Source: Aphelidium insulamus (Eukaryota > Aphelidiomycota > Aphelidea > Aphelidiaceae). Taken from it: a stretch of 64,000 bases of DNA. The position numbers and the translations under genes are program-made. The number at the start of each line of letters is the position of its first letter. Within the stretch, counting starts at the first letter, position 1. The notes beneath the pieces are model-generated. The model saw only the letters and a list, made by a program, of their open reading frames with translations. It was not told the DNA's origin and searched no databases. The stretch lies in contig JAZDSV010000016.1 in NCBI GenBank assembly GCA_036784855.1, positions 252,709-316,708 on the forward strand, given 5' to 3'. Below, piece by piece: positions 1-10,092 of this stretch.

Positions 1-135
1 CAGTTGGCTGCAGCGTCCAAGCAGTACCTCAAGGATGCGAAGTACCTAAACTTGCAGGCTCTGTACAGAAAGTACGGCACGCCTGCTGTAATCATTTTGG
101 TGGTGCTGCTGGTGTTTTACTTTCGGTTCATGTGA
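1..135 (+). CDS. SEC22: SEC22-like R-SNARE, C-terminal end (partial)
   Basis: The window opens inside an exon read in frame 1 that ends at TGA 133-135. The 44 residues end with a short linker carrying the motif SKQYLKDAKYLN followed by a hydrophobic tail anchor of about 17 residues and almost no lumenal residues. The SKxYxxDAKYLN string just before the anchor is typical of Sec22, the longin R-SNARE of ER-Golgi transport, and the tail-anchored layout agrees. The N-terminal longin and most of the SNARE helix lie outside the window, so the identification rests on this short end. An AATAAA at 162-167 is a plausible polyadenylation signal. Confidence 0.75.
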   Translation, partial: QLAAASKQYLKDAKYLNLQALYRKYGTPAVIILVVLLVFYFRFM

Positions 136-658
136 CAAATGATCATCTGCATCATCAGCTCAATAAAGCAATTCACATTTAAATGGGATGTATGCCTAGA
201 TCAATACTTACACTTAATTTTTTTTTCGACATACATTGTATGTTTTATTTACAATTAAATTGGCAGACCAGAACGTCCCAGCTGGCGAGTTCGATCAACA
301 ATGGCCTGACCAATTACTTGATTAACTCACACTTGATTAATTGCAGTGGGATATGGATTACTACAACTGAGCGATAATATACACCAACTGCCAGATGACT
401 AACTGACTGTGACACATACAACGTGACACGTAATTAACCAGGTGAAACAATCGATGATGACACCGTTGCAGTGACACAGTCGCAATTTGCGGCAAGGGGC
501 CGACCGAAACGCAGATCAGCCAATCATGTGCGTTCCACGGATGCACGCGCCACGCGGCCAAAAACCGCCATGCCGCGCGCTCATCGCTCATTGAACACGC
601 GGCTGCACGCGCCGTCGACACACACACACTCGGACATAAATACGGCTGCTTGCATACG
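136..658. other. intergenic region and bHLH gene promoter
   Basis: No gene is supported here. A CCAATCA motif lies at 520-526 and an ATAAATA TATA-like element at about 636-642, just upstream of the bHLH start codon. Short reading frames in this stretch look random. Confidence 0.5.
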
Positions 659-1981
659 ATGACTACAATGACTGACAGTGCCGTGCAACAAGCGGCCACC
701 ACTGCTGACAGCCCCTCAGCTCGCCCACTGCAACCCCGTCCCGCTGGTGGCATGTCTGCACCGGTGGTGGCCAGCAGTTCCGTGGCGAGTAGCCACACCG
801 TCACGCCGCAGCAGCATCGCCCGCTAAAATCTGCGGATGAGGCGCCACCGCCGCCACCGCCAGATAGATTTGCACGTATTGTCTCGTCGACTTCGGCGCC
901 CAATATGATGGACACGGCGCCGTACGATGCCACTGACCCGGCCTCGTACGGCCGCAACCAGATCAAGCGCGAGAACCACAATGCCACTGAGCGCGCACGA
1001 CGCGAAAATCTGAACGGCCGCTTCCAGGAGCTGGCCAACTGCGTGCCGTCGCTGGCCGACGTGCGCAAACCATCCAAACATCTGATCGTGTCCAAGGCGT
1101 GCGACTACGTGCTGTACCTGCAGCGCAAGTCGGCCCGCCGCGACGCCATCCTGGCCGAGCTGCACCGCGAGAATATGGAACTGTTGCACGCGCTGAATCG
1201 GTACCGCACGGCCGCCAACCAGCCAGCGCTGCCCGTGCCGGCCGTCACCGCCGAGGACTATTTGCGCGACGACGAGGGGGACTATGCGCAGCCGCACAAT
1301 GGTAGCGGTGTAACGGTGGCCACGTCCAGTGCCAGCAGTTCGCAGAGCAGTCTGTCGCCGCCAAATCAACCGAGGTCGGCGCCGCGCATGATGCCCTACA
1401 TTCGCCCCGCAGATGGCGTGTCGTCGGCACCGCACCTGAATGCCCATCAGCAGCAGCAGCACCAACAGCAATCTGCCGCGTACTATGGCGAGAATGGTGC
1501 GGCCACAGCGATGGGTACCGCGTACTCTGCGCTGTACATTGGCGCTGGACCCGTGCCGCTCATGTACGGTCAGCCACTGCCGCCGTCTCCTCCACAACAG
1601 CAGCAACAGCAGGGCGACGCGTCCCGTCAGCTGGCCGCCCCGCCAAACATGTCGATTCTGCCGTACTCGTCTAGTCCAGTGCGGCTGACCTCTGGCCCGG
1701 GACCGGCGCCCGCCATCGCACCGCAACCCCACTTGCCGAACCTTGGCACATTTACACCGCCACAGCAACCACTTGATTCTCAACAGCAGCAGCAACAACA
1801 ACAACAGCATTATCAACAGCCACAGCAGCAAATGCACTACCAGCAGCAACAACAACAGCAACAGACCGTATCGCACTTGTTCCGCCCGCAGTTCCAGCAT
1901 TACGCGGCACACATGCACCGCACCAGCTCCCCGGCCGGCTATCAGTATTCAGCGGCAGCACAGCAGACCGTCTCCCAATAA
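659..1981 (+). CDS. bHLH-leucine zipper transcription factor, glutamine-rich
   Basis: Single-exon gene of 440 residues. The first ATG in frame is at 659; a few codons open upstream have no ATG. Residues about 104-156 form a bHLH domain. Its basic region has the H-x3-E-x2-R pattern (HNATERARR) expected for E-box binding, followed by helix 1 (NGRFQELAN), a loop with RKPSKHLIVSKA and helix 2, then a short leucine-zipper-like helix to about 182. The loop and helix-2 wording is the type common in early-diverging fungi. The rest is low complexity: an early proline run and several glutamine tracts between about 265 and 410, which suggest activation regions. A long open frame on the opposite strand is a by-product of GC-rich codon bias. 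The target genes are unknown. Confidence 0.88.
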   Translation: MTTMTDSAVQQAATTADSPSARPLQPRPAGGMSAPVVASSSVASSHTVTPQQHRPLKSADEAPPPPPPDRFARIVSSTSAPNMMDTAPYDATDPASYGRNQIKRENHNATERARRENLNGRFQELANCVPSLADVRKPSKHLIVSKACDYVLYLQRKSARRDAILAELHRENMELLHALNRYRTAANQPALPVPAVTAEDYLRDDEGDYAQPHNGSGVTVATSSASSSQSSLSPPNQPRSAPRMMPYIRPADGVSSAPHLNAHQQQQHQQQSAAYYGENGAATAMGTAYSALYIGAGPVPLMYGQPLPPSPPQQQQQQGDASRQLAAPPNMSILPYSSSPVRLTSGPGPAPAIAPQPHLPNLGTFTPPQQPLDSQQQQQQQQQHYQQPQQQMHYQQQQQQQQTVSHLFRPQFQHYAAHMHRTSSPAGYQYSAAAQQTVSQ

Positions 1982-2162
1982 ATAGTTTCATTGCCCCGAT
2001 ATGGTTGTGGTAATGTGGCTTACGTTGTCGCGTTCATCTCTTACCGGTCATAAACATTGACACAACTCTTCAATTAACAGACCTAAAAGTTTTTACCAAC
2101 AGTGAGGGTTGGGTGCAAATAACCTCGACACTGGCTCTGTTAAACGGTGCGGTGCTCGCGAA

Positions 2163-2310
2163 ACCTGTCGCGTGGATTCTTTAGTAGTGTCAAGACCAAC
2201 AGGACGCAGACACACACAGCTAGTAGAATCCAACACCCTTTATTTACCTGTCGCGTGGATTCTTTGGTAGTGTCAAGACCAACAGGACGCAGACACACAC
2301 AAGCTACTAG
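2163..2310. repeat. 83-bp-period tandem duplication
   Basis: A block of about 60 bp starting ACCTGTCGCGTGGATTCTTT at 2163 recurs at 2246 with one early mismatch (A to G) and small differences at the end. The unit carries CAAGACCAACAGGACGCAGA followed by an alternating CA run. It lies between the bHLH gene and the secreted Cys-rich gene. No coding potential or known element is evident. Confidence 0.75.
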
Positions 2311-2511
2311 TCGCATGCCGCCTTAAGCTGGCGGTGCCTAGCAACGCTCCGTATACGTAGACGCGTGTCGCAGTAAGGGCGGGACACGCAAACGTATCAA
2401 CAGACCCGCTGCTGTTACATTGTGAATATGTATGTACTGGGCTTGGGCTTTGTGGCGTGCGAGTGTGGCGTGCATCAACAGGTCATTCACAGCACCATCG
2501 CCTAAAGGAGC

Positions 2512-3240
2512 ATGCACTTGTTGTTGCTCGTGCTTGCTGCCCTTCTCTCCACCGCTGCGGCGAGTGCCGTCGCCGTCACCACTTCACCGTCCTTCCTGGT
2601 GCTGCAGGGGGAAGCGGCATCCGATGATCTCGAGCGCGATGGCGGCATCCAAACCATTCACAGCGCTAGCGGCTTACAAAGCCCGCAGTGGTGCCTGGAC
2701 CGCTTGGCCGCGGCCCGTGCCAGCTGCAATGCCAAAGGCAAAATCGCCTACATGAACACATGCGTGGTGACGACATCCGCCTCATCCGCCATTTCCGGGT
2801 GTCTGTCGCCGGACGGAGCGCGGTACAGCAACGACTTTAGTCACAATACCGTGCGTGCCACCGCCAGCTACATCGGCAAGGAGCGCACACGGCCCTGCGA
2901 TGGAGTACATGTAATTATTGCGTACCACGGACGGTCGCGCAACGATAGCGACATGGGCGGCACGGCGCAGTGCACACCCGACTCGTCGCTGCAGTACTTG
3001 TTTGACGAGTCGGCACCGGTGCTGAATAACCCCGGTGTGCCGACAAAGTACGACATCAAGCAAGAATGCGCGTACCGAGAGTCCGTGTGCCAGAACTCGT
3101 GCTTCAGCGGCTACGACTTCAAGTGCGGCTGGCAGCCTGTGGTGGAACTGTCGTCCTTTTCGCTTCCAGACCGCGCCGACCCCGTAACGTACACGTGCAA
3201 TTGCCGCGGTCGTTCCAAGCTCCGCCAGCAGAAGCAGTAG
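2512..3240 (+). CDS. secreted cysteine-rich protein, family 1, copy A
   Basis: Single-exon protein of 242 residues with a clear signal peptide (MHLLLLVLAALLSTAAASA). I do not recognise the family. The mature part has about a dozen cysteines in a pattern shared with the gene at 25496-26212 and the broken gene at 3550: an early WC, then MNxCxV, an YxNDF/Y motif, PCDGV, LQYxxDxSxPVL, PTKYDI, and a final CxWQPxVxLSSF with LPDR and two closing cysteines. It therefore looks like a disulfide-stabilised extracellular domain of about 190 residues. Two decayed relatives lie at about 20.4 and 24 kb. An extracellular structural or host-interaction role would fit, but nothing here shows which. Confidence 0.85.
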   Translation: MHLLLLVLAALLSTAAASAVAVTTSPSFLVLQGEAASDDLERDGGIQTIHSASGLQSPQWCLDRLAAARASCNAKGKIAYMNTCVVTTSASSAISGCLSPDGARYSNDFSHNTVRATASYIGKERTRPCDGVHVIIAYHGRSRNDSDMGGTAQCTPDSSLQYLFDESAPVLNNPGVPTKYDIKQECAYRESVCQNSCFSGYDFKCGWQPVVELSSFSLPDRADPVTYTCNCRGRSKLRQQKQ

Positions 3241-3549
3241 TAGTAGTAGCTGTCTGGCCACTACCGCCACATACTCCGCTCAATTATTATCATTGCTTTC
3301 ATGCCATCTGTTGCCGCGCGTTGCTACTGCTCTCTCAAGTGGTCTTTTTATTGACTGGTAGGCTCCATGGATTTATGCAAACCATACACGTCCAAGGAAC
3401 AGCGTGTGCACACCTGTATGCAGACAAGTGACGGCACTCCGACAACACTGTGCATCCATCCTGTTCAGTATGGAACGCGACGCGACGACACGCCAATTTA
3501 TATGACAGATGACTGGCGGTGTCACCGTTCCTCCAGCTGCACCGTCCAG

Positions 3550-4238
3550 ATGCACGCACACTTCCAGGTGACAAGTGTCTGCGTACTATTTGCTGCGGTG
3601 GCTGCCCGGCCCGCGCTCCATGCCGTCTCTACCACCAGCAGCGCGATGGTGGGCGGTGCAGCGGGCGCCGAGTGGTGCGGCGGGGCAGTGGCACGTCAGC
3701 ATGCAGTGTGTCTCAGCGAGGGCAAGGTGGCCGCCATGAATGTGTGTGCGGTCGGCGGCACGTTCAGCCGGGCGACCGGGCTGTGCTACCTGCCAGGCGC
3801 TCAGTACGACAACGACTACGGTGTGCCTTCGGTGCAGATCGCCGCCTACTTTGCCGCGCAGTACCGCGACATGCCGTGTGACGGTGTCAACGTGCTCTCG
3901 GTCTATCATGCACGTCTCGGCGACGACGGTGACCGCGTGGTGGGTCTGGCGACACCTCAGTGCTTTCCTCGCGCATCCCTCACTAAGAGTCAATCTCTAC
4001 TGCAATATGTGCTTGACGAGTCGGTCCCGGTGCTGGACACTCCCGGCACGCCCACCAAGTATGACATCGCCGCCACATGTGCCGACCGCAGAACCGCTTG
4101 CCATCAGCAGTGCGGCAACGGTGTTGTTGGCAGTTTTGCGTGTTGAGTTCCTTCACGCTGCCGGACCGGCCCGACCCCATTGCATCCACGTGTGACTGTG
4201 CCGCGGCCACTCGGCTGCTGAACCGCCAGACTCTGTAA
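3550..4238 (+). pseudogene. secreted cysteine-rich protein, family 1, copy B, frameshifted
   Basis: The reading frame starts at ATG 3550, which opens a good signal peptide (MHAHFQVTSVCVLFAAVAA), and runs to TGA 4144-4146. It keeps the family landmarks MNVCAV, YDNDY, PCDGV, LQYVLDESVPVL and PTKYDI. Right after GSFAC the frame hits a stop. The expected C-terminal part (LSSFTLPDR and the closing cysteines) continues in the next frame to TAA 4236-4238. Compared with copies A and C, about seven codons of the CxWQPxVE segment are missing and the frame shifts by one, as expected from a deletion of about 22 bp. No GT-AG or GC-AG intron removes the lesion. The gene is either a young pseudogene or now makes a form lacking its last domain piece. 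It sits in tandem with copy A. Confidence 0.8.
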
Positions 4239-4329
4239 TATATGTAGATATATATATATATATACATATAGTTGCATAGATGAGCTATAGAACTGCACGG
4301 CCCAAAAGTGCTTCGAAGTTACTTCATCA

Positions 4330-5378
4330 ATGTGGCCACTGCAAAGACGCTTCATCAGCGCCTGCACCGCGCTGTGGACCAAGGCGCACACCAAGTGGTC
4401 ACAGCAGCAGCTGGACACCTTGCTCTCCGCCTACCGTCACCACTTCCCCTCGTCCATACCGCGCAGTGCATGCGGCCGACCACTGGGCGTCTCGCACCGC
4501 GCCACCCGTGAAAAGTGGCGCCGTATCGCCGAGACGGTGGGCGAGGGCCGCACGCCGTTCGCGTGTGCCATGGCTGTGTCGCGTGCGCGTGCTCGAACTG
4601 TGCCGCCACAGGGCAGACAGGGCGACTGGTCGCGCGAGGAGACGGAGCAATTAAAGTGTCTGGTCAAAGAGCTTGGGGCCGGCAACTGGGCCAGCATTGC
4701 CAAGCGCCTTGGTATGTAAATACATATATATATAAGTTATATACACACACACATCTATATACACACAATATATCTGATGATTACTTGTTAGGGACACGGA
4801 CACGCGCACAGGTGGCCAATAGAGCACTGCAAGAGAGACTGGAGCAAGAGATTGCCGATGCCGGCCATCAAACTGGGCGCTGGTCCGTCGAAGAGGATGA
4901 CCGGCTCTGCCAGGCCATTATAGCCGATATCGACATTCTTGCTCCCGCGCACAGTGACCAGACACAAAAGTTGCTCGATAGGTTCGACACGGCTATTTGG
5001 ACGCAGTTGGCGCGGCAAGTACAGACACGCAGTCCGCGCCAGTGCTGGTCTCGCTACTCCACGGCGCAATTCCGGCACAAGCTTCGCCGTGCCATTGACG
5101 CGGACATTAGAGCCAAGAAGAAGGAATCCGAGACTGGGTCGGACTCATTAGAGAATACTGCAATAATTGATGGCCAAACTCCCGTCGTAGCGGTATCACC
5201 AAATTTGTGGTCCATGAAGCAGGCGGAGCGGCTGTCCAAACTGGTGGAGGAGGATACCCGGACATGGATCCAGGTGCAGCAAGAATTTGGGGGTGGCTAC
5301 AGCTGGAAACAGCTCAAGGACCGCTATCACTGGGCCAAGGCACAAACAGATGGCAACTGGCCTCCCCGGGATGATTAA
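4330..5378 (+). CDS. Myb/SANT-repeat protein
   Basis: Two exons, 4330-4711 and 4792-5378, joined by an 80-nt AT-rich GT-AG intron, give 322 residues. There are Myb/SANT-like repeats at about 100-143 (GDWSREETEQL ... NWASIAKRLGTRTRAQVANR), 155-215 (GRWSVEEDDRL ... AIWTQLARQVQTRSPRQCWSR) and 265-310 (NLWSMKQAERL ... WIQVQQEF). A looser W-rich unit lies near the N terminus. The first 20 residues (MWPLQRRFISACTALW) are basic and hydrophobic and could be a mitochondrial presequence, a design I associate with some Myb-like proteins of early-diverging fungi; this is inference. The intron falls inside the second repeat. DNA or chromatin binding is likely; the targets are unknown. Confidence 0.8.
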
Positions 5379-5399
5379 CTGTGCAAAATGCTTTTACTT

Positions 5400-5505
5400 G
5401 AGTTGTCCGAGATGTTGCTGAACTTTGGTCAGCTATGTCGTGCTATGGCCTTCATCCAACACTTTGGATGTTGACCGCAACACACTGAGCCAGAGTCGAA
5501 GATAA
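5400..5505 (+). pseudogene. truncated 3' copy of the caspase-like gene
   Basis: The stretch reads YVVLWP ... NTLDVDRN, ending at TAA 5503-5505. It matches the last coding part of the caspase-like gene downstream (YVVLWP ... KTLNIDRN at about 7195-7250) at both DNA and protein level, with a frame change just upstream. Only the 3' end is present, so this is a leftover of a tandem duplication. Confidence 0.65.
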
Positions 5506-6157
5506 TACGGCCTCGTGCAACTAAATATATATTTATAGGAATTGAATTGCAGCTGTGGTATCCATACTGAGACGTTATATGCGGTGAGTAGCGGGTACTG
5601 GATCGGTCCGGCCGCCCCGCGGAGCTCGATGCTGATTCAACAGTGCGTTCTACGTGGACGAGTCCTTCATCTTTTGCAGCCACCGAGACATAAAAACCGA
5701 CTGATTATAAGACAATTTTGTCTACACAACTCGCTGCGGCTCATGCTGTTTGGCTGCTACAGCAGTGTCGCACCATCGACATCGGTTGCTGGAATGCAAT
5801 GCCAGCACAATACAGTGACGAAATTTATCCGGTTGACGGCCAACCTTAACCTTCCGTCTTCCATCCATCGTGGTATCTGTACCGGCACCGGCATAAGGCT
5901 CTGTCCCGTCGCTGTCTCCGCCTTCTGCTGCTAGCTGCATCCTTAACGGTATTACGTGTGAAGTGACCACGCTATTTCCATTCATCCACAAAATTTCCCC
6001 GTCGCCGTCGCTGCCGCCTTTTGCCAGCAGCCGCTACTTCTGGCGGCGTCATTTAGGTTTGGATCCGTCGCTCTGTCCGCCTTTTGCAGCCAGAAGTAAG
6101 CGAAACTACGTTGTATATTATGACCGTGACACTTTTGTAGATTTGCGATATACAAAA
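5506..6157. other. intergenic region before the caspase-like gene
   Basis: No convincing gene. The stretch has several GCCTTTTGCAG and CGCCGTCGCTG-like short repeats between 6000 and 6100. The open frame upstream of the next gene start has no ATG context better than the one at 6158. Confidence 0.4.
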
Positions 6158-7272
6158 ATGTCTCTACAACAGCTCTTGCGCACTCACTCGCCGGCCATTC
6201 CGAAAGCAGTTAATGCTGACGAAGTGAGAACACATTTGGAGGATGCTATTAAAACTACTCAACGCTCACTCAATGATAAATACGACCAAGTGGCCATTTT
6301 TTGTTGCCACTGGACAACCGACGACACTAAAGCTCATCTTGATTGCGAGCTCTTCAGCCAAACGATGTCGACCATGGCCGCCGAGTGCACTGAGCGCACT
6401 ATTTACATTATTTCGGCAGATGACGAATTTGACGACTGGGTTAATGCGTGTCGAACCACCAGGATTACATTGGACAAGTCGAAGCGATCGCTCTTCATCT
6501 TCTTCTACGCTGGCCATGCTACCAAGTCCTCGACGTCAAGTTCACTCATTCTGACAGCATTGTATGAGGACGACGAGAAAGATGAACATTTCCGGACTCA
6601 AAGAAATTTTGCGCGGATCAATGATTATCTCATGGACTCTTCTCGTGACAACCCGCTTATGGATGTTCTCATGGTTGTCGATTCGTGCTGTGCTTCTGTT
6701 GGCGGTCGAGGAGCTTCGATAAGCGGTGGACGGGTCGAGTTTGTCGCCGCGACAACTGAAACAGGAACTGCAAATGCCAGGCAAGACGGTCAAACATTTA
6801 CACAAGCATGGTGCGATGCAATAAACAAAATGTGCACGAGTCAGCCAGATTTCACTACGGATGATATGTAAACAAGGTCAATGATGACCCTAAATTGGCA
6901 CAGTATCCGCGCTTATTTGTGAAGCACCAAGGACGGGGGCTGCCGATTACATTCTCCAAGTGGCACGATAATGACGAAGTTACTGCTCGACCTGCAAGAC
7001 CGACTCATTTGCCGATGGTATTGGTCCCGTTTCATCTTCATGAAAGTCCGAGCGATGATGCGGTCGCCAATCTGGCCAACTATTTGAAGACATCCGAGAA
7101 TCCTGTTTCGATTGTCGGTGCTGTACCTGTTGATTCGACTCTGCTTTTAATCGAGATGCCCGAAATATTGCTGGACTTTCTCCACTTGAATCGATGCTAT
7201 GTCGTGCTATGGCCGGTGCCCAAGACTTTGAATATTGACCGAAACATGTGGATTGGGGCCAAGACACACTGA
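6158..7272 (+). CDS. caspase-like (peptidase C14 fold) protein interrupted by a frameshift
   Basis: The frame opens at ATG 6158 (MSLQQLLRTH) and runs 237 residues to TAA 6869-6871. It holds the two signatures of a caspase-type fold: FFYAGHA with His120 and, after a beta strand (LMVVDSCCAS), Cys177/Cys178. The order and the spacing of about 57 residues suit the His-Cys dyad of clan CD peptidases. Immediately after the stop, in the next frame, a 130-residue stretch with no ATG of its own continues to TGA 7270-7272, as expected for one protein split by the loss of one base near 6868. No intron border would remove the stop. A truncated copy of the 3' end lies at 5400. Whether the peptidase half alone is made, or the locus is dead, cannot be told from sequence. 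Confidence 0.6.
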
Positions 7273-7822
7273 AGCAAATACCACTGCAAAGTACGTATGC
7301 GTAGAGTTTATTCCTGTTTCATGTCAATGTTAAGTGCGCGCTGACAAGTTTAAAGTGTGTTTTGGCTACTTCTTGTCGCCAGGTCGACGCTGCGCCATTG
7401 GCCATGTGTAATATATATGTATATGTGTGTATCCATCTATATATGTAGACATTGTACGTGGTGCATTAGCGGGCGACGTCTAGGAGCCCGCCACCGCCAA
7501 GTATATTTTTCTTTGATTTGAATTGCAGGGTGGTGTGCTTATGGAGACATTGTACGTGATAAGATGATTTCAGCCAAGGAGCGTTGTTTTGATAATCTGA
7601 AAATTTTGGACAACCTCGCGGCTTCTGTCAGCATTCAGCGTGGCAGCGACTCTCATTAATTGGGCCGCCGCGCAGTAATTGACCTGCTTATATAAACCCT
7701 TGAACCTTAAACTTCGGGGTAGGTTTGAAACCCCCTATTATTCACTGATTATTAGACAGGTCGGAGTTTATTTCGTCTCTTGCTATAGTTCACACGTGGC
7801 TGTCAGACTACGGCACCCAGCC
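7273..7822. other. intergenic region with a decayed gene fragment
   Basis: Contains a short frame ending NLAASVSIQR at about 7570-7660 that matches a segment near 48.2 kb (see the repeat at 7608-7684). TATATAA at about 7689 is the only promoter-like string upstream of the PNGase gene. Confidence 0.4.
7608..7684 (+). repeat. dispersed repeat, internally deleted copy of 48209-48314
   Basis: The sequence GGACAACCTCGCGGCTTCTG, continuing through GTCAGCATTCAGCG and ending GCAGTAATTGAC, matches 48209-48314 closely but lacks about 29 bp present there. In both places it reads DNLAASVSIQR in a coding frame, so it looks like a copied piece of a gene, not a structural repeat. Confidence 0.65.
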
Positions 7823-9944
7823 ATGGACGACGCCGAGATCCGCGCCATTGCCCGCCGCGTCACCCAGCTGTGGACAGAGCGTGTGGCCACCTTGTCCTCT
7901 TCTGCAAGCGGCCAACGCAACACTGCGGCATTCTTGCAGCGGTTGCGTGACTACTCGGCGCATGTGCAGCGGTACGACAAATGCTGTGCTATGCTGTGCT
8001 GCTATTACACGTTGTCACTTAATGCGCTTGTGGCAGCTACGAGGAGTGGCCGCTGCAGGAAAAGGCTCTGTCGGTGGTGCCGGTGGACAGGCTGCATGAA
8101 GAGGCACATGCGCTGATGGCCACCGAGCAGGCTCGTCCCGGTATCGCCGCCAACGGACTGTTTGAAGTTTGCCTGGTCAAGCGCCTTTTGCACTGGTCAG
8201 TTCAATGTCCACGCATGCATATACATACGCATAACAAGACACCTGTGTGCAGGTTCAAGGCGGACTTTTTCAAGTGGGTCAACCAGCCGCCATGTCCTCG
8301 GTGTGCCGCGGCTACGGTGGGAGCTGGTTCGGCGACTCCCACCGCGCAAGAGCAGCGGCACGGAGCTGGCCGCGTAGAACTGTACAAGTGTCCGCAGTGC
8401 TCACAAGCAGTACGCTTTCCGCGCTACGGGCATGTTCTCGTATCATATTAGCTGTTTAAATCTAATTGGGCAGTGACCCTGCCAAGCTGTTGGAGACGCG
8501 CCAGGGTCGGTGTGGCGAGTGGGCCAATGTGTTCACGTTGCTTTGTCGGGCGCTTGGCTACGAGGTGCGGCATGTGCACGACTGGACAGATCATGTCTGG
8601 ACCGAGGTTTATCTGGAGAATTTGGCGCGATGGGTGCACTGCGACTCTTGTGAGGCCGGCAAGTCTGTAGTGATTTTTTGCATGTTTGTACATATAACTG
8701 ACAAGCATTATTAGCATTCGACGCACCGCTGATATACGAGAGTGGTTGGGGCAAAAAGCTGTCATACGTTATCGCTGTGTCGGGCAAGCATATTGACTAT
8801 CTGTATTTAAGAGTACAGATTAAAATTTGCTGCAGTTGATGAGACGGTGGATGTGACTCGCAGGTACACTGTGCACTATGCCGAGACGGTGAAGAGGCGC
8901 ACAGAGGTGCCAGAGCACTGGCTGGCGCAAACAATACTAGCTGAAAACAGCCTTAAATTTGCCTCGTTTGCCGCCGACAAGCAGGCACTGCTGACAGTGC
9001 GCAGGCGGGACGAAGAACGGGAACTGTCTGAGGCAGGTCTGCGCACGCCCTCAGCCGCAGAAGGCATCGGCCGCCAATCGGGCTCGGTGGAGTGGCGAAC
9101 GCTGCGCGGTGAAATCGGCCACCTCACCGACGGCAATGTGGATGTGTCGCGCTTGATCACGCAGCGAGTAATATTCGCGCTGGACGGCGAGGCGGCCAGT
9201 CGATCGTCGGAGGCGCTGCAGCTCGTTGGCAGTGCCAAGATGCACAACACTGAACTGATCTTGACGCCGGCGCTCAGGGATCAAGTGGGCGCCGCGTGGT
9301 TGCGCGAGACTGTTTCAACCAGTGCCAGTTTTATGGTGGAGTTCTCGTTCAGAGTGGACAGGGCAGGACAGTCGGGTGGTGCAGACGGGCTCGCCGTTGT
9401 GCTGCAGAGCCAAGGTTCCGGCGAGGTGGGCGAGGGCGGGTGTGGACTCGGCTATCAGGGCATACCCAGGAGGTACATTATACACCGTTGTACACCGTTT
9501 TGTCTGACCTACTCACATCATATCAGTGTGGCCGTAGAGTTCGACATGTACTGCAGCGCCGACCACTGCAACGATCCGGACGACAATCACATCAGTGTGC
9601 AGACACGCGGCACCCAGCCCAACTCGGCGCACCACTCGCACTCACTGGCATGCACCACGGCCTCGTCACTACCGCCACTATCATCTGGCGCCACTTACCA
9701 CTCCATGGTGCTGTACAGCCACGACAAGCAGACGCTGTACGTGTACCTCAGTGATGCCAATGCCGGTGACACTGACCGCAACTACCTGCCCGTGCTGCGT
9801 GTGCTCAACTTCAATTTGGCGCGGACCCTGGGCGACTCTGTCAACTGCTGGGTGGGCCTGACAGCGTCCACTGGCGGCCTCAGCCAAGCACACATAATCC
9901 CATCACTGCGCTGCTGCCTTGTCCGGCGTGGTCCACAACAATAG
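7823..9944 (+). CDS. PNG1: peptide:N-glycanase with C-terminal L-type-lectin-like domain
   Basis: Seven exons: 7823-7971, 8037-8195, 8253-8429, 8474-8658, 8715-8783, 8836-9472 and 9527-9944, giving 597 residues. The middle is a transglutaminase-fold PNGase core: Zn-binding CxxC pairs (CPRC, KCPQC), then Cys175 in GRCGEW, His202 in TDHVW and Asp219 in HCDSC. Their spacing of 27 and 17 equals that of yeast Png1 (Cys191, His218, Asp235). The enzyme strips N-glycans from misfolded glycoproteins exported from the ER. After the core, residues about 330-590 look like an L-type (legume) lectin: [37 protein letters not shown] and a final [10 protein letters not shown]. That tail could hold glycoproteins during deglycosylation. 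Three consecutive introns (8430-8473, 8659-8714, 8784-8835) have GC-AG borders; two others (8196-8252, 9473-9526) are stop-free multiples of three. Confidence 0.92.
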
Positions 9945-10092
9945 ACCATGTAAGCCATAACAAGCACCTGTCTAATCTGTCAAAGAGTGGAACTAGGTGA
10001 TGTCAACTCTTGTTCTCAGTACATAGCAGATAGAAACAACCTACAGAAGAGACACGCACCGAAGAGATAAATCGAAAACAGTTGTATATTGA

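Noticed and set aside
824..1918. 364-codon open frame antisense to the bHLH gene
   Set aside because: It mirrors the GC-rich third-codon bias and poly-Gln tracts of the sense gene (Leu/Val runs), has no domain and no promoter.
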